From Cristatella mucedo (taxonomy: Eukaryota; Bryozoa; Phylactolaemata; Cristatellidae), in assembly GCA_009760855.2 (NCBI GenBank), contig WPIO01000101.1:401001-465000 (forward strand): DNA of 64,000 nucleotides, read 5' to 3'. Of this stretch, positions 40,281 through 51,534 are shown one piece after another. The stretch's first letter is position 1. Every line of letters starts with the position of its first letter. Under the pieces are notes generated by a model that saw only the letters and a program-made list of their open reading frames with translations, was not told the origin of the DNA and ran no database searches. Position numbers and translations under genes: made by a program.

Positions 40281-41744
40281 TTTTAAACTAGCATAGTGGC
40301 TCTCTCAAGCAAGCAGCGCCACCTAGGGCTGCCTAACTAAGTCGCAGCGTTGCACTGTGTGCATTGCAGTTACCTGGCAATTATTACGTACAGGCGATGA
40401 AAAATTTCTTTGATGAGTATTCAGTCGGCCGATTAGTAATGTCACCAGGTAAGAATTACAGGTGTACCTATTAACTGGCACACAATGACGTTTCTCTAGG
40501 CGTAAAGCAGCAATTTCCGGATGGCCAGAGTCACCTAATTATCCACACTCTGAATTTTGCTAAATTTTAAGCGGCTGCCCTAACTGACAAACAAGTGAAG
40601 TGCGCAAGTACTGCGTGAATGAGAGGTTCCACAATCTTCGCTAGGCGCAATTCGTCACGTTGAAACGTCCGGTAGCCATTCGAACAATGACGCTACAGAA
40701 TAGCCCAACTCAGACTCGCAAGCATCGTTCTCAGACCGCCTCTGCTTTCTTGAGAGGACTTCCAAAAGGCGCAGCCGCAGGGCAGCCGACTTGCTGTTTG
40801 GCGGCATGCTGCCAACCTAGACGGCGAAAAAACTCCAGTGGACCACTGCCCTGGTGTGTCATTACGCGGCACACGACGATCGAGGCAGGAGTGACTCCCG
40901 CACTTGGTGACTATGGGCTTATGGCTTAGAGGTTAAGCTATCTTGTGGCGCTTTACAAATGATTTATTTTTATTTATTATACTATTGCTGTAGCCTCTTA
41001 TTTCAAATGACGGCCGCCATGATCTCGGGGGTGGTTTATTACCCGCCGGAAAATTTTCCGGCCACGAGGGAACTGTCGGAATTAGCGAATATCTTGAGGT
41101 TCTAGTATATCTGCAAATGTAGCAGACCGTCGCGGCTGATGGAAAAGAAATGGAAAGGAAAGCGAGAGGCCTCACAGAGCGGCCCTCGTGGCTGTGCACA
41201 TGGAGGGTACCTCTAAAGATTGTCTTCTGCAGCTGTCACATATGACGCGCAATCCGTAAGAACATTCACGAATCTTCGCGACGCACTCGTTGGCCGGTAT
41301 GAAAGTGGCCTGGTCGTGCTGCGTCTCCGTCGAGAGTGGGCCGCGTCGAGGCGGCGGCAGCAGCGAGTTCCCGGTGCAGCCACGGTGTTGCACGGTTGCT
41401 GATAGTTGCTGATAGTTGCTGATAGTTGCCGGAGCGGCTCTTTCGGCCGAGTCTCACCAGCTGCACTAAAGCCGGGCACTCTAGCGGCCGAGGCAGACCG
41501 GAGTGACACCTGAGACGCGGAGAAAGGCGGTCCGTGCGTGCGACTGGCTTCTGGCACGCCTCGAGTCCGCATTAATGACTCGCTCTTCGCGGATGAACTA
41601 GAGCCTTCGTAAAGGCTACCAAATGCCCACTAAATTTGGGAAAGTCTAATAAAAACAGCACGACATTCAGTTGAAGCCGCAAGCAGTGCCGGTGCGACCG
41701 TGTCTTAGACGCATTCTACATGCTGTGCTCTGTGCCTCAGTTGA
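40281..41744. other. Unassigned sequence
   Basis: A short L2-A-like tail may lie at 40930-40985 (TATCTTGTGGCGCTTTACAA then TTATTTTTATT). A 10-bp repeat GTTGCTGATA, about 3.5 copies, is at 41396-41430. No gene was recognised. Confidence 0.5.
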
Positions 41745-43875
41745 GTGGAAGCTTGAGGGAAGTCGAGATGCTTGACGATGGCATCGTCGAACAATCGACC
41801 AGTCCGTGGACAGCGCCCTTTAGTGTTCGTCGGAAAGCCCTCGGGTGATCTTTGAATTAAGTGTCGACTTTCCCAAACTTACTGCCGGTCGCCGTTAGGG
41901 GCAGCAAACCGTTGGCACATCTCATCAGAAATACTAGCTGATTTAACAGCCCGATTATTATACCGAAAGGAGAGCCTTGATGGCTATCATAACCGGTTGC
42001 CGTTTGCAGTAAAGGATCGCCCACTGCAGGATTAGAACCCAAATCCTCGGTGGTGAAGAGCGAGCACATTACTAACTGGGCTATCACAGCCCCTAATAGA
42101 GACTCGCGAAAAGCTTCACACTGGAAAGTTCTACAGCAGCCTCGGTTTGGTATCTGGTTACCACAGAATTGGGGTTGCTGAAGCAGACAGGGCAAAAATG
42201 TGTATGTGCATCATCATATGGTCTCTAAGAATATTTTATTTGGAACTCGGACTCAAGAATGCCTCGGGGAAATTTCAACATGTTATACACGACCTCATTT
42301 ATGTGCTTGACAATGAAGACATCATGACATACCTCGAAGACTTAATTTGCTTCCACGAAACTTTAGAGGATTATCTTGCCGGCTTAGATAGAGTCCTTAA
42401 GCTTTTCAGGATCTGGGTTTAAGTGTCCGAAATAAGTGTGGTTACCCCCAACATAAAGTTTCTTTTCGGGTAGACGTGGTGACTGCCGTCAACACTAGAC
42501 CGTTGCCATGTAGAGGTGTTAGTCGTACGCAATTGGGGGATTCCTAAAGGTGCTGACGAACAGTTGACGTTCCTGGGACTGATAGGCTTTGAGCGAAATT
42601 TTTCATCACGGACTCTCTGAAGACTTTTGGCGTCCTCAATTACCGGCTAGAGAAGCGTGAGTGACCTGGAGAATGCACAGCAGCCTCCTTCGAACTAAAA
42701 TAGCTGTACGTTGGCGATATGAAGCTTGCTGGAGCTCTCCGATCCAGACCTTTTTAATCGTCACTTGCGTTGATTCCTCATAAGCGTTCGGCTTCATTCT
42801 GGAACGGTTCAATACGCACAGTGGGCACCAGCGCATAGCATTTTTCGGGCGAGAGCTGCATGCCAGATAATCAAACTATTCGGCCACTGAGCTCAATTTC
42901 CGTGCATTAGTTTAGCTCTGAAAGGTTACAGACCCTACTTTTTTGAATGGTACGTTCGCTCTTTACACTGACCGCGAAGCGGGTCAAGTGGTTACTTCAT
43001 GAGAAAAACACAGGAGTTGCTGGCCGTCTGCGACATTGTGCCTACCAGTTGAATAAGTTTGACCTCACGAGGCTCCACAAATCGGGCAAGACTAACGTGG
43101 CTGCCCGATGCTTTACGCACGGTGCCTCTCCCCGTCACAGCTACTAATTCGGAAGTGAAATTCTCACCAAAGGACATCAAGCAAGAGCAGGATCAGCATC
43201 TTGATTTTTTATGTTCAAAGTTCGGAGCTCAATAGTATAAAACCTTGAGCTGGGCGGTTCCAAGCGATAAAGAAGTTTGCTCACATCACACATACCCTAA
43301 TCGTGCTGCCGCCAGCACTTCAACACAGTTATCTGAGAGCTCCTTATGGCGACCCAGTTGTAGGGCATCGTGCTAAGGAGAAGACTTTATCACTGATTAA
43401 TGAGGTGTTCTTTTGGTTAGGGATGAAGAAGAACATTGAGGACTGGATTAAGTCAGGAATTAGTCAGCATTAAGCGATTAGTCAGGTATGAAGACCAACA
43501 TCTCGGAAGCAAAAAAGGTCCGCTGAATCAGACACCGAGCAAGCCATTTGAGTTTGGTCCGATAGACATGAAGTGTTAGCTTCCGGAAACGTAAGTCGGA
43601 AATGAGCATTCTTTTTGTCGCGTACGGCTATTTTTCAAAGTACATCGTTGCGGTCCGCTACCCAACGAGCGCACCGATACGGTCAGTAAAGTTTTCGTTT
43701 GCAATATTGTTTTTGCTTATCTGCGCCGTCCTGAACAGCCTGCCCAGCGACCTAGGTGCTGAGTTTGAGTCAGGACTAATTCACAAAGTCTTCCAACTGC
43801 TTCAGTCTGAAAAGATACGCCTTAGCGTTTCCCATCCAGCAGTAATGGAGGCGTTTAGCGGTGCAGTCAAACCAT
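41745..43875 (+). pseudogene. Ty3/gypsy retrotransposon pol remnant (RT, RNase H, integrase)
   Basis: Fragments appear in the right order but in changing frames. The RT start is at 41745-41855 (STSPW). The RT palm is at 42108-42420 (VSGYHRIGVAEADRAK, LKNASGKFQ, with YLED where the active site should be YLDD), followed by an FLGLIGF-type region to 42600. RNase H spans about 42790-43140 (LYTDRE.., KSGKTNVAA). The integrase zinc-binding part is at 43330-43480 (GHRAKEKT.., FFWLGMKKNIEDW), and the core to 43870 (LPSDLGAEFES, VSHPAVMEAF). There are many stops and frameshifts, and no LTRs were identified. A SINE-B interrupts the RT at 41930-42105. Confidence 0.85.
41930..42105 (-). mobile_element. 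SINE-B inserted in the gypsy RT
   Basis: On the minus strand: A box TGATAGCCCAGTTAGTAATG, B box GGGTTCTAATCCTGCAG, then GGCGATCCTTTACTGC, GATAGCCATCAAGGCTCTCC and GGGCTGTTAAATCAGC. This is a near-complete copy. Confidence 0.88.
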
Positions 43876-43885
43876 TGGCCATTTG

Positions 43886-44152
43886 CTCCAGACTGCTCAG
43901 ACTGCTCCGACTGTTCCAGACTGCTCCAGACTGCTCTAGACTGCTCCGACTGCTCTGACTGTTCTAGACTGCTCCAGACTGCTCCGACTGTTCCAGACTG
44001 CTCCAGACTGCTCTAGACTGCTCCGACTGCTCCAGACTGCTCTGACTGTTCTAGACTGCTCCAGACTGCTCCGACTGTTCTAGACTGCTCCAGACTGCTC
44101 CAGACTGCTCTAGACTGCTCCAGACTGTTTTAGAGTGCTCCGACTGCTCGTT
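43886..44152. repeat. 10-bp minisatellite (GACTGCTCCA type)
   Basis: About 26 units of 9-10 bp alternating CTGCTCCAGA, CTGCTCCGA, CTGTTCCAGA and CTGCTCTAGA, with visible higher-order repeats of about 60 bp. It directly follows the end of the gypsy integrase remnant. Confidence 0.95.
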
Positions 44153-44627
44153 CGTCCAGAACTGCAGGACTGTGAATCGTGGGTTTCTTCTGTATGTGCT
44201 TTACATACAACATATCTAGACATGGATAGACTCGGTCATGGCCGTATGAACTAAACTAATGTCGGGGCCCGAGTTCTTCGTGACGCAACGATATCGAGGC
44301 GACAACACCGAGACAGCTCAGATGCTACACCGGCCACAATGGCTAGCTGTGATCAGTGCAGAAACCTGATCCAACGGACGAATGAAACACTGGCCGAGAA
44401 CTTGAAGCCCTAACGAGCACGGCAAAATAGTGAACACACTAGGGCTTTTTCAAGAGGAGGAGAAAGCGAAAGGCTGCGAAACTGACAAAAATCACGAAAA
44501 CCAACATCGACGCCAATCATCACGAGCTTCCTACTGGCGAGAACCTTAGTCAATTAAACGCAAGGTGATCGTCTCTAATCAGAAATGATAGGATAGCCTC
44601 TTTCGTAATACACCCTAAAAAATAATA

Positions 44628-44768
44628 AAATATAATTCATTCGTATAGCACCCTAAGAGAACTTGATCCCTATTCAGGCACTTCACATGTGCCACGGGGC
44701 TCGAGCCCAAGACTTCGGCCAGACCTTGGTCGGGGCGAGAACCTTAACCACCGGGCCAAACCATTTAC
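44628..44768 (-). mobile_element. SINE-A
   Basis: On the minus strand: GGTTTGGCCCGGTGGTTAAG (A box), CTTGGGCTCGAGCCCCG (B-box region), then GATCAAGTTCTCTTAGGGTG, CTATACGAATGAATTATA and an AT-rich tail. Confidence 0.88.
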
Positions 44769-46384
44769 CCTTTGCTTTAAAGAACTCTAAAAAATGACCC
44801 TCCAAACAACGGCAACAACTGAGAACGAGCTCCCGTCGGCGTCCACCATCTCCACGAAGTAGCTGAGCTGCTCTCCTCTAGACGTACAGCTGCCCCGATA
44901 CTTGCGGCAGCGGAAGCGCGTCGAGACTCGCCTCAATTTCACGAAAAAGGCCTGTGAATCTATTGCGGCTGGCAATCGGCGATCTTTTACTCGTTGCACA
45001 TCCAAAGGAACTCGACTTCCTCAATTCCTTCGCGCGCGCCCGACGTCGGCCGCACTCGCGCCGATTGGTCGCGGCCGGGCGTCCTACCGAGCCTCGATTC
45101 GCGCTCGTGCCCTACTCGTTCATTTCCTCGACGGCCCATTACCCGACTGCCTTTCACTTCCGCCGAGTAGCGTAACTTGCGCTCTGTCGGCCGGCGACTC
45201 TTGGCCGAAAGTCTCTGGCATGTCTGAGCGCGCCACGAGAACGCTTCGTCCTAACAATGACTCGGTGCACGATGGCTTTGGGAATTTGTCGGCCGCGACC
45301 TTGCTCTGCAGGTGGCTCCGAAGAAACCGTCAGATGACGCTACCGTCATCGTCAGTCCGCTGCCACTCTGGCGGGTCATTTCGGCGGGCGCGTGCAACTC
45401 GTCGCATGACGACGTCGAGTAGACGTAAAAAAAATAGAAAGTCGAGGATCGGAACGCGACACGACGTGACTGAATTTCCTAGATTTTCAAGACCAACCTA
45501 GCAGCCGTACTCACCGCCAGTTATTCAGGCTTGAGTCTTCGGTCCATAGGGCACCAGTACCAGGGGGTGTGGTCCTAGACTTAGGCAAGACTTAGCGAAG
45601 ACTCGGCTGCCGAACGTGGTTCTACGTCTTGCCGAAGACTTAGGCAAGACTTAGCAAACGACCAACCATTGGTATCGTTAAGGGCACGTCTTCTTCGTTG
45701 CCTCGAAATGCATAGCGGAAGACTCTACCGGTAAAATCATCGAAGCGTTCCACGAGAGTCTACGAGAGTTTACGAGAATCTACGAGCTAGTCATACGAAA
45801 ATCAATTAGTGAGGTAGCGAGTGATTAAAGCAATCGTGGCAGGTTAAAATTCACCGGGAGGTGCATTTCGGAGTTTCATTTCCTATCTTCTAATGAAAGC
45901 GGTTTCCCCATAAACACCATGGAGCGGAGCGACTAGGAAGACCGAGCGGATAAACTTCCTACAAAATTGAAGACCGAAGTAGGTAGGAAGTAGGTAAAAA
46001 GTATGTAGAAAGCAAGACTCGCCGTGTAAACCCCGACATAAAGTGGCTTTTTCTTTTAGTTCACCTAGCCAATACTGTTTGAGTAGACTAATCTAGAAGC
46101 GTCTCAAACGAGGCCTGGCACTAGACCAGTCGGGGTCGACTGGGATGCGGTTAGAAATGCCGTTACTGGCCTCACACTGGCATCAGATTAGCCTCAGACT
46201 GGCGCAGTTGCTGGTTTATTTTAATTTAGCAAGAACTTAAACGGATTATAATCGTTAATGAGAAAACGCATCATAATAATAGTATTAATTTTATCCTTGT
46301 TAATATTAATATTAATAGTATCATTAATATTATTTAATTAACTAAATATTTATTATTAATAGTAGCATTATCATTAATATTAAT
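44769..46384. other. Unassigned sequence
   Basis: 45.0-45.5 kb is GC-rich with overlapping spurious frames. A GACTTAGGCAAGACTTAGC block occurs twice, at about 45570-45600 and 45625-45660. A TACGAGARTCTACGAG run is at 45755-45790. 46225-46385 is AT-rich (ATTAATATT repeats). Confidence 0.5.
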
Positions 46385-46460
46385 ATCAAAGCACCCTAAG
46401 AGTGCTTAATATCTGGTTGTGAGCTTCGCACATGCTTGGACAGAAAGCTCATCGATCGCT
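46385..46460 (-). mobile_element. SINE-A/L2-A tail fragment
   Basis: AAAGCACCCTAAGAGTGCTT, then AATATC and GCTTCGCACATGC, preceded by an ATTAATATT tail. It is degenerate. Confidence 0.5.
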
Positions 46461-47025
46461 TACCGTTTGCTTGCTCGACTTCACCCCAAATGAATGCAAT
46501 GCATCCGGACATTGCAAAACCTGTGAGAAACAGATGTTCCAGCATCTTTTTTGAATTCTGAATGCTTGAGCGAGCTATCGATTATATATTGAGCTCGTGA
46601 CAAGCAAACTGTACGGTATGTAGGGGTGCCTTTTAGCACTTAGCACTTAGCATCTTCGGGGGAGCGCAGTTGGCGTCGGTACGCCGATCATTAACTTCAG
46701 CACGTCAGCATTATCTTGAGCCCATTTGCGAGCCACGTCCTACTAGCACCGTAACAGCGAAGGATTTAAATTGTCGGAGCCTCCAGACTTCGACAAGAAG
46801 AGAAGAGTGAGGATGCGATGGCTAAGAGTATCCGCGTTTCTAAGGTTACCCACGCATTTTCGTGGATTTCAAATACCCTTAAAATGAAGCTATTTCCAAG
46901 CCACGTTATCGGATGCAAACGGCCCTGCGATCCTCGGCTATTGCAGTTCTTGGGGTGCTGCAAGAGGCTCCGATGGAAAATACCTCAGGCTTATGGATCA
47001 AATGGGGCAAAGGGCCAAAGCTCAC

Positions 47026-47098
47026 TACCCGAGGTGGGACTCGAATGCACAATCTTCCGCTCAGGAGGCAGACGCCTGATCCACTAGGCCACACGGGC
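47026..47098 (-). tRNA. tRNA-Arg(CCT)-like gene, possibly a pseudogene
   Basis: These 73 nt fold as a tRNA. The acceptor strand GCCCGTG pairs with CTCGGGT except for one T:T; the D-arm is GCC..GGC; the anticodon stem is TCTGC/GCGGA with loop CTCCTGA, giving anticodon CCT (Arg). The B box TTCGAGTCC is intact, and the length and loop sequences resemble animal tRNA-Arg(CCT). The T stem GTGCA/CCCAC has two mismatches, and no run of four T follows at once (GTGAGCTTTGG). It is therefore either a diverged gene or a tRNA pseudogene. No SINE body is attached downstream. Confidence 0.6.
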
Positions 47099-47159
47099 TA
47101 TTGCTTGAGCGAAGAAGCGTGCAGTCTTAATTTATTTTATCCCGCGAGTGGATAGCGCC

Positions 47160-48205
47160 GATACAGCGATGTGCATCCGCCCTCTCCATAATTAATCCCT
47201 CCGGTCGTAAAGCGGTTGGCCGCAAGAAAAAATAATTCACTTCAATATCGATCGCCTACGCTCGCTTGAAGATTGATCTCTCGACCGACCGACCGAACCG
47301 CAGCCGCTGCGACGCGTGCCCGCAGCAGTGACTCGACGTTTTCCTGCCTCCACCGACATAAACGACGGGTCAAGTCAGCGAAACCATCTCTCTGCGGCAC
47401 GGCAGACCACGTCGAGAAGACACCGCACGGTGGCCCCCCAAATCATCGCAGAATGGCGCCGCTACCGACGCCGCGATGGATGCAGCTCATCGCTCGACTC
47501 TTCCAACAGCGATCGACAGCAGAGAAGCCATTGCCACAATTCGAAGGAGAAATTTAAAGGGACGGGCTGGCGTCTTTAGTGCCCTCTACCGGCCCGCCAA
47601 CTCAGAAGCGTCGCGCCTGAACGAGAAGCACTTTTGAGCTTTCAAGTCGGTGGGCTAGCGAGCACTCGCCACTGAGCGCAAGCGCAGCGCCAACGACCGG
47701 TGTCGTCCGTCCGCTCTCAAATTGCCGGCTGAGGCGCCCATCCGGACAACTCGCTCCGAGACGCTGCCGTGGTCACGTGACGGCGCACCGGTCGAGCGGC
47801 GCTCCACGCAGCATCTGCACCCCGCCACCGAATACCCCATTACCGGAGTCGGAATCGCCGGGCGCCGCGCCGAGATAGGGCTCCTGCGGAGACGCTATCG
47901 AGATGCATCTTTTCTACCCCTGCCGCTTCATCGCCGCCGCTGCCGCCGCGGTGCATGCCGTGGCGGCCGATGGCCGAGGTGGTGAAACGAGCGGCGGGGG
48001 GGGGGCGGCGGCGCCGGGAGAACAATGGCCGCATCGCTACCTGCGAATCCACCGAGCGTCGCTAATTCCCCGCTTGGGAAAGAATGAAGGCTACAGCGCC
48101 GTCGCCGATCGGTGGCAAGCTCGGGCTCGTCACGACTTCCGCTTTCGCTGCATCCGGAGCCGAGCCGCGGACCACCCACCCGCCCGACTCGCTCCCTCGC
48201 ATGGC
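47160..48205. other. Unassigned GC-rich sequence
   Basis: CpG-rich stretch with overlapping spurious frames. No exon was recognised. Confidence 0.4.
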
Positions 48206-48660
48206 GGCGGCGTGTGCTAATGTATCTCCGTCAGTAACTCCACAAAGTCATAAAGACCATGTGGGTGTTACGCAGGAGAGTTTTGTATAGCGCACTCACA
48301 GCCTAGGCGGCTTTCAGTACGCATTCGGTAGCCAACAGACTTCGTCTCACGCAACAAAGAGAAAGTGGGAAGCATAGCAGAGTCAGGAGAGCAGTTAAGG
48401 TAGTGAGTAGCATAGAAGTAGCAGTTCAGGACCACTGAAAAAGATGTGCCATAGTCGGCAGTTGGAGAGTAGTTGTCGTTGCGTAAGAAGTTGCTAAGGT
48501 GGAAGTAAGAAGGTGCTAAGTAAGAAGGTGCTAAGCGGTCGAGGTCCGGAAAAGGCCCGGGTGTACCGATCGCAGAATCAGCCAGCGAGCGGCAAACTCG
48601 AGTCGGGAGCCTGAGCACGCGGAAGCAGGCGTTCAATTTATTCGCGGGGCCGCTTACGCG
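48206..48660 (-). mobile_element. L2-B 3' part
   Basis: The minus frame 48268-48636 ends in the L2-B C-terminal region (NFLRNDNYSPTADYGTSFS), followed by the L2-B 3' UTR and the terminal CTGCGTAACACCCACATGG to TTACTGACGGAGATACATTA. The 5' side is truncated by GC-rich sequence. Confidence 0.8.
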
Positions 48661-48664
48661 AGCG

Positions 48665-49575
48665 CGCCGGCCGAACTGCGACTCGCTTGAGCGTCGCAGC
48701 TGAGCGCTGCGGCGTCCATTTGCCGCCTCCGACGGGCTTCCAGAAAGTTCCTGTTAATTCTTCACTGCCCGGACAGGTCGCCGGCGACTGGCGAAGTTGA
48801 CAGGCTCACCAACGATTGGTAGATTGCGGCTCGTCGGTCGGTTGGTTGGTCGGCATTCGCGCCGCCGATCTCGCCGCGGCTTGCGATCGCGGCAGTGGCG
48901 TCGTAGCGGCCTCTCGCAGTGGCATCAGACGCAGCGCCGATCAATATTCTGGAGCGCGACGCAGAGCGGCGTCAGAGACAGCGAGCGATTGCTATCGAGC
49001 AGGCGTGCGACAGTCATCTCGGCCCCGCACCCAGATGGGAATTGTGGGCACTGGCCCATTGCGTAATCGCTCACCGGGGGGGGAGGGGGGGACAAAAACC
49101 TACCAGCGAAGACGCTTGTTAATGAAGCTTCGCTCGGTAGCGGCCGACTGACGTTTTTTCGCTTCCCGATACCAATATGCTACTATAATGCTATAATATA
49201 ATAATATAATATAATATATAATATATATATATAATTATATATTATAATATAATGACAATTTATATTATATATACTATAATAATAATTTAATACTATAATG
49301 CCAATATGCTACTAGCGTTTCTTGTCCGTTGCAGAATTCTCTTCCGAAAATCGAAGCTGTTGCGAACATCGTCTACGGAAACCGATATATCTAAGACCTG
49401 TTTAAAGCGAACCTGTTTGTTGTTTGACTGTAGCGCGTGAGAAATTACGTGCCCATTGACATTTAAACGCTTACGAATTCAAGCTGCGTTCCGTGCGCCT
49501 GGGCTCTGCCCGCCACGCGGGCTGCGGCTTGAGCTTAGCCGGCTGTTAGCAGCCTCCCAATCAGGTACGGCCGTG
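48665..49575. other. Unassigned sequence with an AT-rich palindromic tract
   Basis: 49175-49300 is TATAATATAATA-type and self-complementary. The remainder shows no recognised gene or repeat family. Confidence 0.6.
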
Positions 49576-49885
49576 CGTGCCTGTTATTGTTTCGCTGTCA
49601 TCGCTCAAATGCATTCCTAGTTGCGGTTGCTGTTGCAAGGGTCCGTGATTTGCGCATTACCAAGAGAAAACCTACGCGACGCAAGTGCAGAGGCCGCGGC
49701 CGGAGACCCCTCTTGCTTGGTGTTCCCAGCATTGCTCCGAGCCGCCCTCTGCGATCTCCCTCAAGCACTGCTGTGAATTACTGTAAGTGGTCATCAGGCC
49801 TACTATATTCCCGGCGGCCTAAAAAGAGATTAGGTTATCTGTGGGTGCTATGCAAATGTGTTTTTCTTATTATTATTATATTATC
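49576..49885 (+). mobile_element. Internally deleted L2 derivative: 5' ORF start joined to 3' tail
   Basis: 49597-49690 matches the L2 5' region at 1847-1940 (TCAAATGCATTCCT, GTTGCTGTTGCAAGG). After about 120 bp it passes directly into an L2-A-like 3' end (AGAGATTAGGTTATCTGTGG, GTGCTATGCAAATGTG, TTATTATTATT). Most of the element is missing. The encoded 114-residue frame is a truncated basic peptide with no domain. Confidence 0.6.
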
Positions 49886-49934
49886 ACTTGGCTTTGGAAT
49901 TCTCGAGCCATGTGAAATAAACCCTCAATAATAA

Positions 49935-51110
49935 ATGACTTAATTATTGACGACAATCTCGACAAGACCTGGCTGAAAATGACTAACCGTTCGACCATAA
50001 CTAAAGCTATTCCGACCGGCTTCTCCTTCTTTCATGCTCGTAGTTCAATCAAAAACTGTGACTGATTCACCATGGTCGCATGCTCCACATTTAATTTTAA
50101 AACTTTTGAAGCCCTCTCGAAGCAGTCTTTTGAATCTCTTGTTTTGAGTCACTCCGACAACAAGTTATTAACGGTGGCTGTAATCTATCGCTCCCAGGTA
50201 CCAAGCTCTATTGTATCCCAGATTTCTCTTATATCACTGCAATTCTGTGGGTAAGAAATCGATCTTCCTCGTTATGGATAATTTTAGCATTCATTTTGAT
50301 AACTTAATTGACACTTAAATGCAGAATTTTGAGTACTCACTGATTCATTTTCTCTTGTGGCTCTAGTGCACAACACGCCACGAACTCGATCATATTTTTT
50401 CGCACAACCGAATGCTGCTGTCATCTATTATACCAAATTCTTCTTGTCTGACCACATGCGAGTCTCATTCAGTCTACAGTGTGTGCCCTCCTCCGTATCC
50501 AAAATTATCTTCGAATCGTGAAACCTCAAGACTCTTGACATCGTTGCAGTCAGCTTATAACTGTCTTCTTCGCTTCTGCTATTCAATCCCCCTTCCGACC
50601 TGTCACCGTTGGTGGAATGCTACAGCACGACGTTAGCTGACATGCTTGACGAGTTCGCGTCTCTGGCTAAGCGCACTGTTCGACCTTGCTCAGATGGCCC
50701 GTGGTTTATCGCAGACATTAAACTAGCAACGGCCTACTGAGAGCAAGCTTGAGAAAAGCATGCACAAGATCCGGACTGACTGTCTATCAACAGGCATACG
50801 AGGACTACTGTAGATCATACCAATCAATCCTAGCAAAGGCCAAGTCAAGATTTTATAAAAAACAAAATATTTTTGAACCACTGATGCACGATAAAAAATG
50901 GCTGATGTCTACCATCAACGATAATCCCTGACCGCTGCCAGCTTAGCTCCTCACCTGCAGTGGTCTTGCCGATCGCCTCACCGATCGCTTCTTTGTCAGC
51001 AAGAGGTAGAAAAAATCCTCACTCACTGCAGGCTGCAGCATCCCCTCTGGACTCGGGTCCCTAAATTACATCAACGTTGTTCGCCGTGACGTTGTCTTTT
51101 CAGCCTAGTT
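49935..51110 (+). mobile_element. L2-like endonuclease and linker region, decayed
   Basis: 50072-50254 contains LLTVAVIYRSQVPSS, an AP-endonuclease strand typical of L2/CR1 elements. It is followed by a GDFNIH-like scrap (FNIHFDN near 50280), an LDHIFS segment and the linker 50749-50931 (KSRFYKKQN, WLMSTIND). Stops and frameshifts are frequent. It is the only endonuclease-bearing piece in the window. Confidence 0.7.
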
Positions 51111-51269
51111 CTCGATGGCGTGGCGTGGAGGCTCGCAGCTGATGCGATCTCTGGCCGCGTCGGCGTCTATACTGCGAAAAAGTTTGTGTCCAGCCTGTAA
51201 CCCGCTTGACTCCTTGCCACCAAGTAAGTGCTGTAGTTGCTTATTCAACGGCAATGAGTACGCAAGTTT

Positions 51270-51305
<36 letters not shown>

Positions 51306-51534
51306 AAAAAAAGATCTGGATATGGTCGGCTAAAGAAGCCACCTCTAAAGAAACCTCTGCAAGCAGACTGCTAGTTTAGGCCACTAACGACCTCCACTTT
51401 AGTAGTGGCAACGAAAGTTTGCGCTGGAGTTTCCAGGCACTTCAACTCACGCCGAGCGCAACATCGCACCGAGCAAACTCGTGGAACGTCCTCTCAGTAG
51501 AAATTTCAAGAAACCTCAAATAGTTGAATAATAG
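51111..51534. other. Spacer with a short (CT)n
   Basis: (CT)16 at 51271-51302. Nothing else was recognised. Confidence 0.6.

Noticed and set aside
44787-45005. Minus-strand frame with a Cys/Arg-rich segment (RFRCRKYRGSC)
   Set aside because: Looked exon-like with a possible ACAG acceptor, but it has no convincing donor and no recognisable domain.
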